A stretch of 7,587 bases of DNA from the NCBI GenBank assembly GCA_023437285.1, contig JAEZGP010000359.1, forward strand, positions 1 to 7,587, read 5' to 3'. The translations under genes and the position numbers were made by a program. The notes under the pieces were generated by a model. The model was not told the origin of the DNA, ran no database searches, and worked only from the letters and a program-made list of their open reading frames with translations. Shown here in pieces: positions 1-5,637 of the stretch. Every line of letters begins with the position of its first letter. The stretch's first letter is position 1. Source of the DNA: Actinomycetes bacterium (lineage in GTDB: Bacteria; Actinomycetota; Actinomycetes; Mycobacteriales; Micromonosporaceae).

Positions 1-655
1 CGGCGCGGTCGCGATCACCGGGGTCGACCTGACCGCCGAGGGCACGGCCGTCCTCGGCGACCTGCTGGCCCTGGCCGGCGCCGTGGCGGCCGCCGCCTAC
101 ACGGCGTTCGGGGAGCGGGCCCGGGTCACCACGAGCACGACCGCGTACACGACCGTCTGCTACACCGCGTGCGCGCTGATCTTGGCGGCCGCCTGCCTGA
201 TCGGCGGCGTCCCCCTGACCGGTTTTCCGGCGACGGCGTGGCTCGCGCTGGCCGCCATCACGCTGGGGCCGCAGCTGCTGGGGCACTCCCTGTTCAGCTA
301 CGCGCTGCGCAACATCACCGCGACGACCGCGTCGCTCGTCGTGCTGCTAGAGGTGCCCGGCGCCGCGCTGCTCGGCTGGGTATGGCTCGACCAGCGGCCC
401 GGCCTGGCGAGCCTGCCCGGCCTGGTGCTGCTCCTCGCGGGCGTCGTGCTCGTGCTGGCCGCCGACCGCCGGGCGGCACGCCGCCTGCCCGTACCCGACC
501 CGCCGCCCCTGGGCATAAGGCCCGAGCAGCCTGCGGCCACCGTGCCCGATCAGAGGCCTACGGCCGCTGTGCCCGATCAGAGGCCTACGGCCTTGGAGCT
601 CGCCTCCCACAATGCCGACGCCAGCGCCGGGTCGGACGCCCGCCGCGAGGGCTGA
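1..655 (+). CDS. EamA/DMT-superfamily transporter, 3' part
   Basis: The frame is open from base 2 to the TGA at 653-655, so the N-terminus lies outside the window and 217 codons remain. The protein is very hydrophobic, with about five membrane segments. It carries the pattern of the second EamA repeat: a GHSLFSYAL segment, then ITATTASLVVLLEVPGAALL, then a W-x-D-Q-R-P loop and a last Leu/Val-rich helix. The family comprises inner-membrane exporters or permeases of small metabolites; the substrate cannot be read here. After the last helix and a basic DRRAARR stretch comes a hydrophilic Pro-rich tail of about 60 residues. This tail contains three 9-residue repeats (IRPEQPAAT, VPDQRPTAA, VPDQRPTAL) and is not part of the EamA fold. 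The last 79 bases run antisense through the 3' end of the neighbouring SDR gene. Confidence 0.88.
   Translation, partial: GAVAITGVDLTAEGTAVLGDLLALAGAVAAAAYTAFGERARVTTSTTAYTTVCYTACALILAAACLIGGVPLTGFPATAWLALAAITLGPQLLGHSLFSYALRNITATTASLVVLLEVPGAALLGWVWLDQRPGLASLPGLVLLLAGVVLVLAADRRAARRLPVPDPPPLGIRPEQPAATVPDQRPTAAVPDQRPTALELASHNADASAGSDARREG
515..595. repeat. Three tandem 27-bp units at a convergent gene end
   Basis: Copies lie at 515-541, 542-568 and 569-595. The second and third share an identical 24-base core (542-565 and 569-592), and the first is degenerate. On the plus strand they encode a 9-residue repeat in the EamA-protein tail. On the minus strand the third copy holds the last codons and the TGA stop (577-579) of the SDR gene, and the second copy supplies another in-frame TGA at 550-552. 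Confidence 0.93.
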
Positions 656-1407
656 GTGAGCTTGCGGTTCACGTAGTACCCACCCGACGTGATCGTCGTC
701 TCAGGCGCGGTGGCCAGCCACAGCATCGTGTCCGCGCCCTGCGCGGGGGTACGCAGGAACGGCGCGCGGCGGTAGAAGAACGTCACGACCGGGCTGTCGT
801 TGCCGAACCGGGTCCGCACGACACCCGGGTGGTACGCCGCCGAGACGATGTCCGGCCAGCGGCCGGCCGCCTCCAGCGCGAACAGGATGTTGGCCTGCTT
901 GGCCGCGCCGTAGGCGCCGAATCGGGTGAACCGGGCCCGCTCGCCGTTGAGGTCGGCCGGGTCGAGGCGGCCAGCCGCGTGGGCCGCCGAGGCCGTGTTC
1001 ACCATCCGCCCGCCGGCGAGCCGGTCGCGCAGCAGGTTCGACAGCAGGAACGGTGCCAGATGGTTGGTCTGCATGGTCAGCTCGAAGCCGTCGACGGTCG
1101 TGTAGCGCCGGCCCACCGCGCCGCCCGCGTTGTTGGCCAGCACATCCACGTGCGGATGGTCGGCGCGCAGCCGTTCGGCCAGCCCCCGGACCTCGTCCAG
1201 AACCGCGAAATCACACGCGTACGACGTGACGGCGCCGCCGCGCGCGGCCGCGCGTACGCCAGAGGTGGCCTCCGCGAGACGGCCCGGATCCCGCCCGACC
1301 AGGGCGACCGACCACCCACGCCGCGCGAACTCCTCGGCGGCCGCCCGGCCGATGCCTGAGCTGGCGCCGGTTACCACCGCGAGACGCGGGTCCTTGTCGT
1401 CGACCAT
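577..1407 (-). CDS. SDR oxidoreductase, retinol dehydrogenase-like
   Basis: A 276-residue short-chain dehydrogenase/reductase with the complete catalytic set. It has the cofactor motif TGASSGIG (13-20), Gly38-Arg39 at the end of the second strand (suggesting NADP(H)), NNAG (92-95), Asn115, Ser140, and Tyr166 with Lys170. The 26-residue gap from Ser to Tyr, with a DLN element near 152-154, is the loop seen in retinol-dehydrogenase/WWOX-type SDRs, so oxidation or reduction of a lipophilic alcohol or carbonyl is likely; the substrate is unknown. I chose the ATG at 1405-1407 because the Rossmann motif follows at the normal distance and a -10 hexamer lies 7 bases upstream. The ATG at 1449 would add 14 unrelated residues and run into the divergent lyase gene. 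Its 3' end overlaps the EamA gene by 79 bases. Confidence 0.9.
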   Translation of the reverse strand: MVDDKDPRLAVVTGASSGIGRAAAEEFARRGWSVALVGRDPGRLAEATSGVRAAARGGAVTSYACDFAVLDEVRGLAERLRADHPHVDVLANNAGGAVGRRYTTVDGFELTMQTNHLAPFLLSNLLRDRLAGGRMVNTASAAHAAGRLDPADLNGERARFTRFGAYGAAKQANILFALEAAGRWPDIVSAAYHPGVVRTRFGNDSPVVTFFYRRAPFLRTPAQGADTMLWLATAPETTITSGGYYVNRKLTQPSRRASDPALASALWEASSKAVGL

Positions 1408-1414
1408 GGTCGCG

Positions 1415-1420
1415 ACGTTA
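1415..1420 (-). promoter_or_regulatory. -10 element for a leaderless SDR transcript
   Basis: TAACGT on the minus strand fits the actinobacterial TANNNT -10 pattern. Seven bases separate it from the ATG at 1407, so transcription would start at or next to the start codon. There is no Shine-Dalgarno sequence in between, and I see no good -35. It overlaps by two bases the oppositely directed -10 of the lyase gene. Confidence 0.5.
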
Positions 1421-1424
1421 CTCT
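1419..1424 (+). promoter_or_regulatory. -10 element for a leaderless lyase transcript
   Basis: TACTCT (TANNNT) lies six bases before the ATG at 1431, with no ribosome-binding site in between. A weak -35-like TTGTCG sits at 1394-1399, 19 bases upstream. The element shares bases 1419-1420 with the minus-strand -10, so the two promoters probably cannot be bound by polymerase at the same time. Confidence 0.5.
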
Positions 1425-1430
1425 GCCGCC

Positions 1431-2381
1431 ATGCGCGCTCGTAGATCATGCCTCGCCGTCCCCGGGTCCAACACGCGAATGCTGGACAAGGCCCGCACCC
1501 TGCCCGCCGACCACGTGTTCCTCGATCTGGAGGACGCGGTCGCCCCGCTGGCCAAGGAGGCCGCGCGGGGCAACGTGGTCGCGGCGCTGCGGGAGGGCGG
1601 TTGGGACGGCAAAACCAGGACCGTACGCGTCAACGACCTGAGTACGCCGTGGACGTACCGGGACGTGATCTCGGTCGTCGAGGGAGCGGGGGAGCACGTC
1701 GACTGCCTGGTGCTGCCGAAGGTGCGCGACGCCGGTCAGGTGATCTTCGTGGACACGCTGCTCACGCAGATCGAGAAGACGCTCGGGCTGACCATCGGCG
1801 GCATCGGGTTGGAGCTGCAGATCGAGACGGCCCGGGGCCTCGTGGAGATCGACGCGATCGCGGCCGCGTCGCCGCGCACCGAGACGCTCGTGTTCGGGCC
1901 CGCCGACTTCATGGCGTCGCTGAGCATGCCGTCGCTGGCGGTAGGCGAGCTGAGCCCGGACTACCCGGGCGACCCGTTCCACTATGTACTCATGCGGCTG
2001 CTGGTCGCCGCGCGCAGCCACGACCTGCAGGCCATCGACGGGCCGTACCTGCAGATCCGGGACGTGGACGGGTTCGCCGAGTCCGCCCGCCGCAGCGCCG
2101 CGCTCGGCTATGACGGCAAGTGGGTGCTGCACCCCGACCAGATCGCGGCGGCCAACGAGGTGTACTCCCCGTCGCCGCACGCCTACGACCGCGCCGAGCT
2201 GATCCTCGACGCCTACGAGCACGCCACGTCGGAGGCCGGTGGGGCGACCGGCGCCGTCATGCTGGGCAACGAGATGATCGACGAGGCGTCGCGGAAGCTG
2301 GCGCAGGTCATCGCGGCCAAGGGGAGGGCGGCCGGACTGACGCGGACGACGGAGTTCACCCCGCCGCCCGCGTCCGCCTAG
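1431..2381 (+). CDS. HpcH/HpaI aldolase / CitE-family CoA-ester lyase
   Basis: A 316-residue cytosolic TIM-barrel enzyme of the CitE-like family, which cleaves or forms C-C bonds in acyl-CoA esters (malyl-CoA, methylmalyl-CoA or citramalyl-CoA lyase, or malate-synthase-like). Family landmarks appear in order: PGSNTRML (11-18), LDLEDAV (31-37), RVN (66-68), LPKV (95-98), QIETARGL (130-137) with Mg-ligand Glu132, FGPADF (155-160) with Mg-ligand Asp159, and GYDGKWVLHPDQ (226-237). Its length matches malyl/beta-methylmalyl-CoA lyases (about 320) better than the shorter mycobacterial CitE (about 270). No citrate-lyase alpha or gamma subunit and no ethylmalonyl-CoA-pathway gene is nearby, so the substrate stays open. 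The gene appears to be transcribed alone, and its TAG is shared with the convergent DUF4190 gene. Confidence 0.9.
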   Translation: MRARRSCLAVPGSNTRMLDKARTLPADHVFLDLEDAVAPLAKEAARGNVVAALREGGWDGKTRTVRVNDLSTPWTYRDVISVVEGAGEHVDCLVLPKVRDAGQVIFVDTLLTQIEKTLGLTIGGIGLELQIETARGLVEIDAIAAASPRTETLVFGPADFMASLSMPSLAVGELSPDYPGDPFHYVLMRLLVAARSHDLQAIDGPYLQIRDVDGFAESARRSAALGYDGKWVLHPDQIAAANEVYSPSPHAYDRAELILDAYEHATSEAGGATGAVMLGNEMIDEASRKLAQVIAAKGRAAGLTRTTEFTPPPASA

Positions 2382-3100
2382 AAGTCGGCGTCGCCCGAGT
2401 ACGTCGGGTCGGCGTTGGCCGCCAGCACGATGAGGACGATGAACGCGGCGAGCACCAGGACGCCGAGCCCGGTGGCGATCCAGCCGACGATGATGCCGGC
2501 CTTCGCCATGCCCTCGCCGTTCTGGTCGCGCTCGAGGATCTGGCGCTTGGACACGTGGCCCAGGATGGCGCCGACGATGCCGAGCAGGCCGCCGATGCCG
2601 TAGAAGCACAGGCCGGCGACCGCGACGAGGGACACGACCATGGAGCCGATGGCCAGGCCGTTGGTGGGTTTCGGCATGGCGACGGCGTAGCCCGGGTAGC
2701 CGGGCACCGCGTAGCCGGGCGGGTATCCGGGGGCGCCGTAGCCGGGGACCGCCCCGGCCGGTGCCGGATAGCCAGGCTGGGCCGGGTAGCCGGGTGACGC
2801 CGGGTAGCCGGGCTGGGCGGGGTAACCGGGTGAGGCCGGGTAGCCGGACTGCGGGGCGTAGCCGGGCGGCGGGTAGCCCGGCGCGGCGAAGTCGCCGGCG
2901 GGCTGGTCCATCGGCGCGTAGCCGGCGGAGACGGGCTCGGGCGCGGGGTACGCGGGGCTCGCCTGGCCGGGAGTGAACGCGGGACCCGGTTCGAGCATGG
3001 TCGGCGGGGGCAGCGGGGCCGGCGCTGGGAACGGCGACGGCGCGGACGGACCGGACGCCGCGGTGGGGTCGGGCCAGGCGGAAGGATTCTGGTCGCTCAT
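2378..3100 (-). CDS. DUF4190 membrane protein with Pro-Gly-Tyr repeat domain (paralogue 1)
   Basis: A 240-residue protein of unknown function. Residues 1-140 are hydrophilic and Pro/Ala/Gly/Tyr-rich, probably disordered, with many PGY units between about 74 and 138. The C-terminal part is the DUF4190 unit: TNGLAI (146-151), a first hydrophobic segment (about 152-180), GHVSKRQI (181-188), a short acidic loop NGEGMAKAG (194-202), and a second segment (about 203-228). The family is thought to be membrane-anchored; no enzymatic motif is visible. The ATG at 3098-3100 has GAAGG four bases upstream. The upstream DUF4190 gene ends 35 bases away, so the two are probably one transcript. The stop shares CTAG (2378-2381) with the lyase gene. 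Confidence 0.87.
   Translation of the reverse strand: MSDQNPSAWPDPTAASGPSAPSPFPAPAPLPPPTMLEPGPAFTPGQASPAYPAPEPVSAGYAPMDQPAGDFAAPGYPPPGYAPQSGYPASPGYPAQPGYPASPGYPAQPGYPAPAGAVPGYGAPGYPPGYAVPGYPGYAVAMPKPTNGLAIGSMVVSLVAVAGLCFYGIGGLLGIVGAILGHVSKRQILERDQNGEGMAKAGIIVGWIATGLGVLVLAAFIVLIVLAANADPTYSGDADF
2687..2881 (-). repeat. In-frame PGY-type coding repeat
   Basis: Residues 74-138 of the 240-residue DUF4190 protein are built of PGY-centred units. The most regular part (2753-2848) alternates YPASPG and YPAQPG, an 18-bp unit in a 36-bp double period. All changes keep the reading frame. The variation between units looks like replication slippage followed by drift. Confidence 0.88.
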
Positions 3101-3113
3101 CGAGCCTTCAGTC

Positions 3114-3154
3114 AGGTGGTGGCAAACGACGTGAGTTAGGTGGTGGCAGCCGAC
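3114..3154. repeat. 17-bp direct repeat, 24-bp offset, duplicating a gene end
   Basis: Bases 3114-3130 and 3138-3154 match at 15 of 17 positions. Read on the minus strand, the upstream copy encodes the last residues (SAATT) and precedes the TAA of the 154-residue DUF4190 protein. The downstream copy lies after that stop, encodes SFATT in the same frame, and is followed by TGA (3112-3114). The offset of eight whole codons suggests a tandem duplication of the gene's 3' end. Confidence 0.85.
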
Positions 3155-3600
3155 ATGCCGAACATGCCGGCGATGAAGATGGCGTACCCCCCGCAGCAGA
3201 GCACCCAGATGCCGGTGGTGATCCAGCCCACGATGATGCCGGCCAGGGCGAGGCCGTCGCCCTGCTCACCCCGCTCGGCGATCTGCCGTCGGGCGATATG
3301 GCCCATGATCGCCGCGATGAAGCCGAAGCCGAGGATGGCCACGACCAGTGACGCGATCGCGAGACCGTTGGTGGGCGCCGACGCGGCCATGGGCGTGCCG
3401 TAGGGCGACTGGTAGCCGGCGACCGGGTAGGGCGGCTGCGGCTGCGCGTACGCCGGGTACGGCGTCGTCTGCGGGGCGTCGTCGCTGTAGGGCGGCGCCG
3501 AGCTGAGCTGGGGTGGGGGGTAGGAGGCGGGCGCGGTCGGGTCCTGCCAGGCTGGCGACTGCGGCTGACCCGGCGGCTCCGGCTGACCGGGGTATGTCAT
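3136..3600 (-). CDS. DUF4190 membrane protein (paralogue 2)
   Basis: A 154-residue protein of the same type as its downstream neighbour. Residues 1-75 are Pro/Tyr/Gln-rich and hydrophilic. Then follow TNGLAI (77-82), a hydrophobic segment (about 83-100), GHIARRQI (100-107), an acidic loop EQGDGLALAG (112-121), and a second hydrophobic segment (about 122-146) containing Cys135-Cys136. The function is unknown; the family suggests a small two-helix membrane protein with a flexible N-terminal arm. I chose the ATG at 3598-3600 because the Pro-rich start MTYPGQP matches the family and GGAAAG lies seven bases upstream. The frame stays open for another 735 bases, but that extension is Arg/Pro-rich shadow sequence running through the SDR gene on the other strand. 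It is the first gene of a likely two-gene operon. Confidence 0.87.
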   Translation of the reverse strand: MTYPGQPEPPGQPQSPAWQDPTAPASYPPPQLSSAPPYSDDAPQTTPYPAYAQPQPPYPVAGYQSPYGTPMAASAPTNGLAIASLVVAILGFGFIAAIMGHIARRQIAERGEQGDGLALAGIIVGWITTGIWVLCCGGYAIFIAGMFGMSAATT

Positions 3601-3657
3601 GGCGAATCTTTCCGGGGTGGGTGACCCGCACCGTTTCGGCTGGCGCGGGGAGCCATC

Positions 3658-3663
3658 AGGGTA
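3658..3663 (-). promoter_or_regulatory. Candidate -10 for the DUF4190 gene pair
   Basis: TACCCT (TANNNT) on the minus strand lies in the 147-base divergent gap, 57 bases before the ATG at 3600. No convincing -35 is found 16-19 bases upstream, so this is a weak call. It would give a leader of about 50 bases containing the GGAAAG ribosome-binding site. Confidence 0.3.
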
Positions 3664-3747
3664 CAGGCTCGGCGCACGGCGCGGGGTGGTGCTGACGCGG
3701 CAGCCGGGGTGTTTGCCGGGCGGGCCGGCGCCGGGCAGGATCGCGGC

Positions 3748-4518
3748 ATGGGTTTTGACTCCGACCGGCTCGACGGCCGGGTCGCGCTCGTCACCGGAGC
3801 CGGCAGCCAGGACGGCATCGGGTTCGCCACGGCGGCCCGACTGCAGGCGCTCGGCGCGCGGGTGGCGATCGTGTCCACCACCAAACGCATCCACGAGCGG
3901 GCCGCCGAACTGGGCGTGACCGGCTTCGTCGCCGACCTGACCGTGGAGGCCGAGGTGGGCGCCCTGGCCGACGCGATCGTCGAGCAGCTCGGCGACGTGC
4001 AGGTCGTGGTGAACAACGCGGGCCTGGCCAGCAAGGCCAGCCCGGGGGTGATGCGGCCGGTCGCGCAGCTGACCTTCGACGAGTGGCGTGGCGAGCTCGA
4101 CCGCAACCTCACCACGGCGTTCCTGGTCAGCCGGGCGTTCGCGCCGGGCATGGCCGAACGCGGCTGGGGACGCATCGTCAACATGGCGGCCACCGCCGGT
4201 CCGGTGAACGCGTTGCCCACGGAGGCCGGTTATGCCGCCGCGAAGGCGGGAGTGGTGGGTCTCACCCGGGCGCTGGCCATGGAGCTGATCGCCGACGGGG
4301 TGACCGTCAATGCCGTCGCGCCAGGGCTGATCCACACCGGGTCGTCCACGGTGGCCGAACTCAAGTACAGCCTGGAGGCGCCGATGGGGCGGCCCGGCTC
4401 GCCCGACGAGGTCGCCGCGGTGATCGCGTTCCTGTGCTCGCCGTCGGCGTCGTACGTCACCGGGCAGATGCTCGTCGTGGACGGCGGCAACAGCGTGCGC
4501 GAGGTGCGCTACCGCTGA
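3748..4518 (+). CDS. SDR oxidoreductase, FabG-like, atypical active site
   Basis: A 256-residue classical-length SDR. The cofactor loop is [10 protein letters not shown] (16-25), two residues longer than the usual TGxxxGIG. Asp63-Leu64 (adenine contact), NNAG (89-92), Asn120, Tyr162 and Lys166 are present, and the C-terminus has the usual [11 protein letters not shown] element. Where the catalytic serine is expected (the S of an S-x-x-G motif about 13 residues before the Tyr) the sequence reads Asn-Met-Ala-Ala-Thr-Ala-Gly (145-151). The serine position is therefore Ala148, with Thr149 next to it. The fold suggests a 3-oxoacyl-ACP-reductase-like oxidoreductase; activity and substrate are uncertain. 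The ATG at 3748 was chosen for its distance to the Rossmann motif. GCAGGA seven bases upstream can be a ribosome-binding site, or CAGGAT a -10 at leaderless spacing (TTGCCG lies 17 bases before it). The ATG diverges from the DUF4190 pair, and the 3' end converges on a third DUF4190 gene. Confidence 0.87.
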   Translation: MGFDSDRLDGRVALVTGAGSQDGIGFATAARLQALGARVAIVSTTKRIHERAAELGVTGFVADLTVEAEVGALADAIVEQLGDVQVVVNNAGLASKASPGVMRPVAQLTFDEWRGELDRNLTTAFLVSRAFAPGMAERGWGRIVNMAATAGPVNALPTEAGYAAAKAGVVGLTRALAMELIADGVTVNAVAPGLIHTGSSTVAELKYSLEAPMGRPGSPDEVAAVIAFLCSPSASYVTGQMLVVDGGNSVREVRYR

Positions 4519-4581
4519 GCGGGGTGCGCCACTGCTGGGCTGGATGCGCTACGGCTGAGGCTGGGTGCCCTACGGTCGAGC
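4501..4581. repeat. Four degenerate 20-21 bp tandem units across a convergent junction
   Basis: Units begin near 4501, 4521, 4541 and 4562 and share a core close to GGGTGCGCTACGGCTGAG. The first unit contains the end and the TGA (4516-4518) of the SDR gene. The last contains the end and the TAG (4570-4572, minus strand) of the DUF4190 gene. On the minus strand the third unit gives a second in-frame TAG at 4549-4551. The whole 51-base gap between the two genes consists of these units. Confidence 0.8.
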
Positions 4582-4941
4582 GGGCGTGCCGAGGACGCCG
4601 TTGACGTCCATCAGCTCGAAGGCCATCAGCCCGCAGCAGCTCGCCATGATCACGCCCGTGATGGCGTACCCGGCGATGAGTCCCGCGGTGGCGAGCCCGT
4701 CGCCCTCGTCGCCCGAGGCCCGGATCTGGCGCTTGGCGAGGTGGCCCAGCACGATCCCGGCCGGCGGGAAGACGAACGCCATCACCAGGGCCAGGATCGC
4801 CAGGCGGTTGGTGCTGCGCACGGAACTGACCGGCGACGGCGGCAGGTAGGCCATCGGGTACGCCGGGGGATAGGCGGGCGGGTACTCCGTTGGTGAACGC
4901 GGCGTGGCCTCCGGTGGGGTGGCCTCTGGCGGCGTCGTCAC
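4570..4941 (-). CDS. DUF4190 membrane protein (paralogue 3)
   Basis: A 123-residue protein, the shortest of the three paralogues. It has a short Pro/Glu/Tyr-rich arm (1-43; PPEAT occurs twice, then PPAY units), followed by TNRLAI (44-49), a hydrophobic segment (about 50-66), GHLAKRQI (66-73), an acidic loop DEGDGLATAG (78-87), and a second hydrophobic segment (about 88-109) with Cys102-Cys103. Its function is unknown. The GTG start at 4939-4941 is set by a near-perfect GGAGGAGG at 4947-4954, five bases upstream. An in-frame ATG further out (near 5019) would precede the likely promoter. The gene is separated from the other two paralogues by the SDR gene and seems to have its own promoter. Confidence 0.87.
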   Translation of the reverse strand: MTTPPEATPPEATPRSPTEYPPAYPPAYPMAYLPPSPVSSVRSTNRLAILALVMAFVFPPAGIVLGHLAKRQIRASGDEGDGLATAGLIAGYAITGVIMASCCGLMAFELMDVNGVLGTPARP

Positions 4942-4946
4942 GTGCG

Positions 4947-4954
4947 CCTCCTCC
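4947..4954 (-). promoter_or_regulatory. Strong Shine-Dalgarno that sets a GTG start
   Basis: GGAGGAGG on the minus strand, five bases before the GTG at 4941. It is the best ribosome-binding site in the window and decides the start of the 123-residue DUF4190 protein. Confidence 0.8.
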
Positions 4955-4993
4955 GTGCCCCGGACGGGCGTGACGCGCTGGTTGAGCATGCCG

Positions 4994-4999
4994 ATCGTA
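4994..4999 (-). promoter_or_regulatory. Candidate -10 for the third DUF4190 gene
   Basis: TACGAT (TANNNT) on the minus strand, 52 bases before the GTG start, giving a leader of about 45 bases that includes the GGAGGAGG site. No good -35 at the usual distance; an inverted repeat (5004-5026) occupies that place. Confidence 0.4.
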
Positions 5000-5003
5000 A
5001 CGC

Positions 5004-5026
5004 CGCACCGCGGGCGCAACGGTGCG
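5004..5026. terminator. 7-bp stem-loop between two minus-strand genes
   Basis: CGCACCG (5004-5010) pairs perfectly with CGGTGCG (5020-5026) around a 9-base loop. It lies 33 bases beyond the stop of the CoA-binding gene and abuts the -10 of the next gene. It could end the upstream transcript or be an operator; there is no T-run. Confidence 0.35.
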
Positions 5027-5058
5027 AACGGCCCGTCCCGGGTACCCCGATCGAGTGG

Positions 5059-5469
5059 TCAGGCGCCCGGGGCCGACAGGCGGTTGACCGCGCGGACCAC
5101 GGCGACGCACTCGTCCTCGACGTAGTCGATGCCGGCCTTCTCGGCCAGGCGCCGGCCCTCGGCCGAGACGATGCCCAGTTGCAGCCACACCGCCGGCGCG
5201 CCGATGGCGATGGCCTCACGCACCACGGCGGCGGCCTGCTCGCTGGGCCGGAAGACGTTCACCAGGTCGACGGGGACGGGCACGTCGGCGAGGGTGGGGT
5301 AGCACCGCTCACCCCAGATCTCGTCGGCCGACGGGTTCACCGGAATGACCCGCCAACCGTGCCGGGCCATCTGCAACGGGACGGAGTGGGCGGACTTGTC
5401 GGGCTGGCGCGACGCGCCGACGACCGCGATCGTCGTCGAGGTCGCGAGGATCTCGCGGGAGCTGCGCAC
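5059..5469 (-). CDS. CoA-binding domain protein (YccU-like)
   Basis: A 136-residue single-domain Rossmann-like protein of the CoA-binding family, related to the N-terminal nucleotide/CoA-binding domain of succinyl-CoA synthetase alpha and to E. coli YccU. It shows VVGAS (16-20), a Ser-x-x-Val stretch (26-29), PVNP (43-46), a DLVNVFRP segment (68-75), WLQLG (95-99) and a conserved-position Cys121 after VEDE. Family length is usually about 130-150, so it is complete. It is cytosolic; family members bind CoA but no reaction is firmly assigned. The GTG start at 5467-5469 is preceded in frame by TAG at 5479-5481, so the protein cannot extend further. No Shine-Dalgarno is present, and TAGAGT six bases upstream suggests a leaderless mRNA. 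The gene appears to be a single-gene unit. Confidence 0.9.
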   Translation of the reverse strand: MRSSREILATSTTIAVVGASRQPDKSAHSVPLQMARHGWRVIPVNPSADEIWGERCYPTLADVPVPVDLVNVFRPSEQAAAVVREAIAIGAPAVWLQLGIVSAEGRRLAEKAGIDYVEDECVAVVRAVNRLSAPGA

Positions 5470-5475
5470 GGATCG

Positions 5476-5481
5476 ACTCTA
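5476..5481 (-). promoter_or_regulatory. -10 element for leaderless CoA-binding gene
   Basis: TAGAGT (TANNNT) on the minus strand, six bases before the GTG at 5469, with no ribosome-binding site. Its first three bases are the in-frame TAG that blocks any longer start. No clear -35 found. Confidence 0.5.
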
Positions 5482-5593
5482 GCCCGGCGTGCAGGTCGCG
5501 CCGGCCGGCCTCGGTGCCGCGGCCGCTCCGATGAGCAGTCCGACTGCCGTTGCGACACGCACGACAGAGCAATCTACCCATATGGATCAGTCA

Positions 5594-5626
5594 GTCGGCA
5601 GGGCGCTCACGGACGGTCCTGCCGAC
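5594..5626 (-). terminator. Hairpin downstream of the radical SAM gene
   Basis: GTCGGCAGG (5594-5602) and CCTGCCGAC (5618-5626) form a perfect 9-bp stem around a 15-base loop. It starts 11 bases past the stop of the radical SAM gene. No T-run follows, which is common for actinobacterial terminators. Apart from this hairpin and the downstream -10, the 168-base gap (5470-5637) shows nothing I can name. Confidence 0.5.
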
Positions 5627-5637
5627 CGACCAGCCGG

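Noticed and set aside
1408..1449. An upstream ATG adding 14 residues to the first SDR.
   Set aside because: It would lie inside the divergent lyase gene and upstream of the likely -10. The Rossmann motif spacing fits the ATG at 1407.
1446..2609. A 387-codon open frame on the minus strand opposite the lyase gene.
   Set aside because: The translation is Arg/His/Val low-complexity and matches no family, while the plus strand encodes a clear CitE-type protein.
2687..2881. Repeats that might suggest a CRISPR-like array.
   Set aside because: The units have no unique spacers, keep the reading frame and code for a Pro-Gly-Tyr tract.
3601..4335. A 5' extension of the second DUF4190 gene to a 399-residue protein.
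   Set aside because: The extension is antisense to the SDR gene and lacks any domain. The ATG at 3600 has a ribosome-binding site and the family's Pro-rich start.
5040..5047. GGGTACCC palindrome after the CoA-binding gene considered as a terminator.
   Set aside because: It has no loop and only four base pairs per arm, so it cannot form a useful RNA hairpin.
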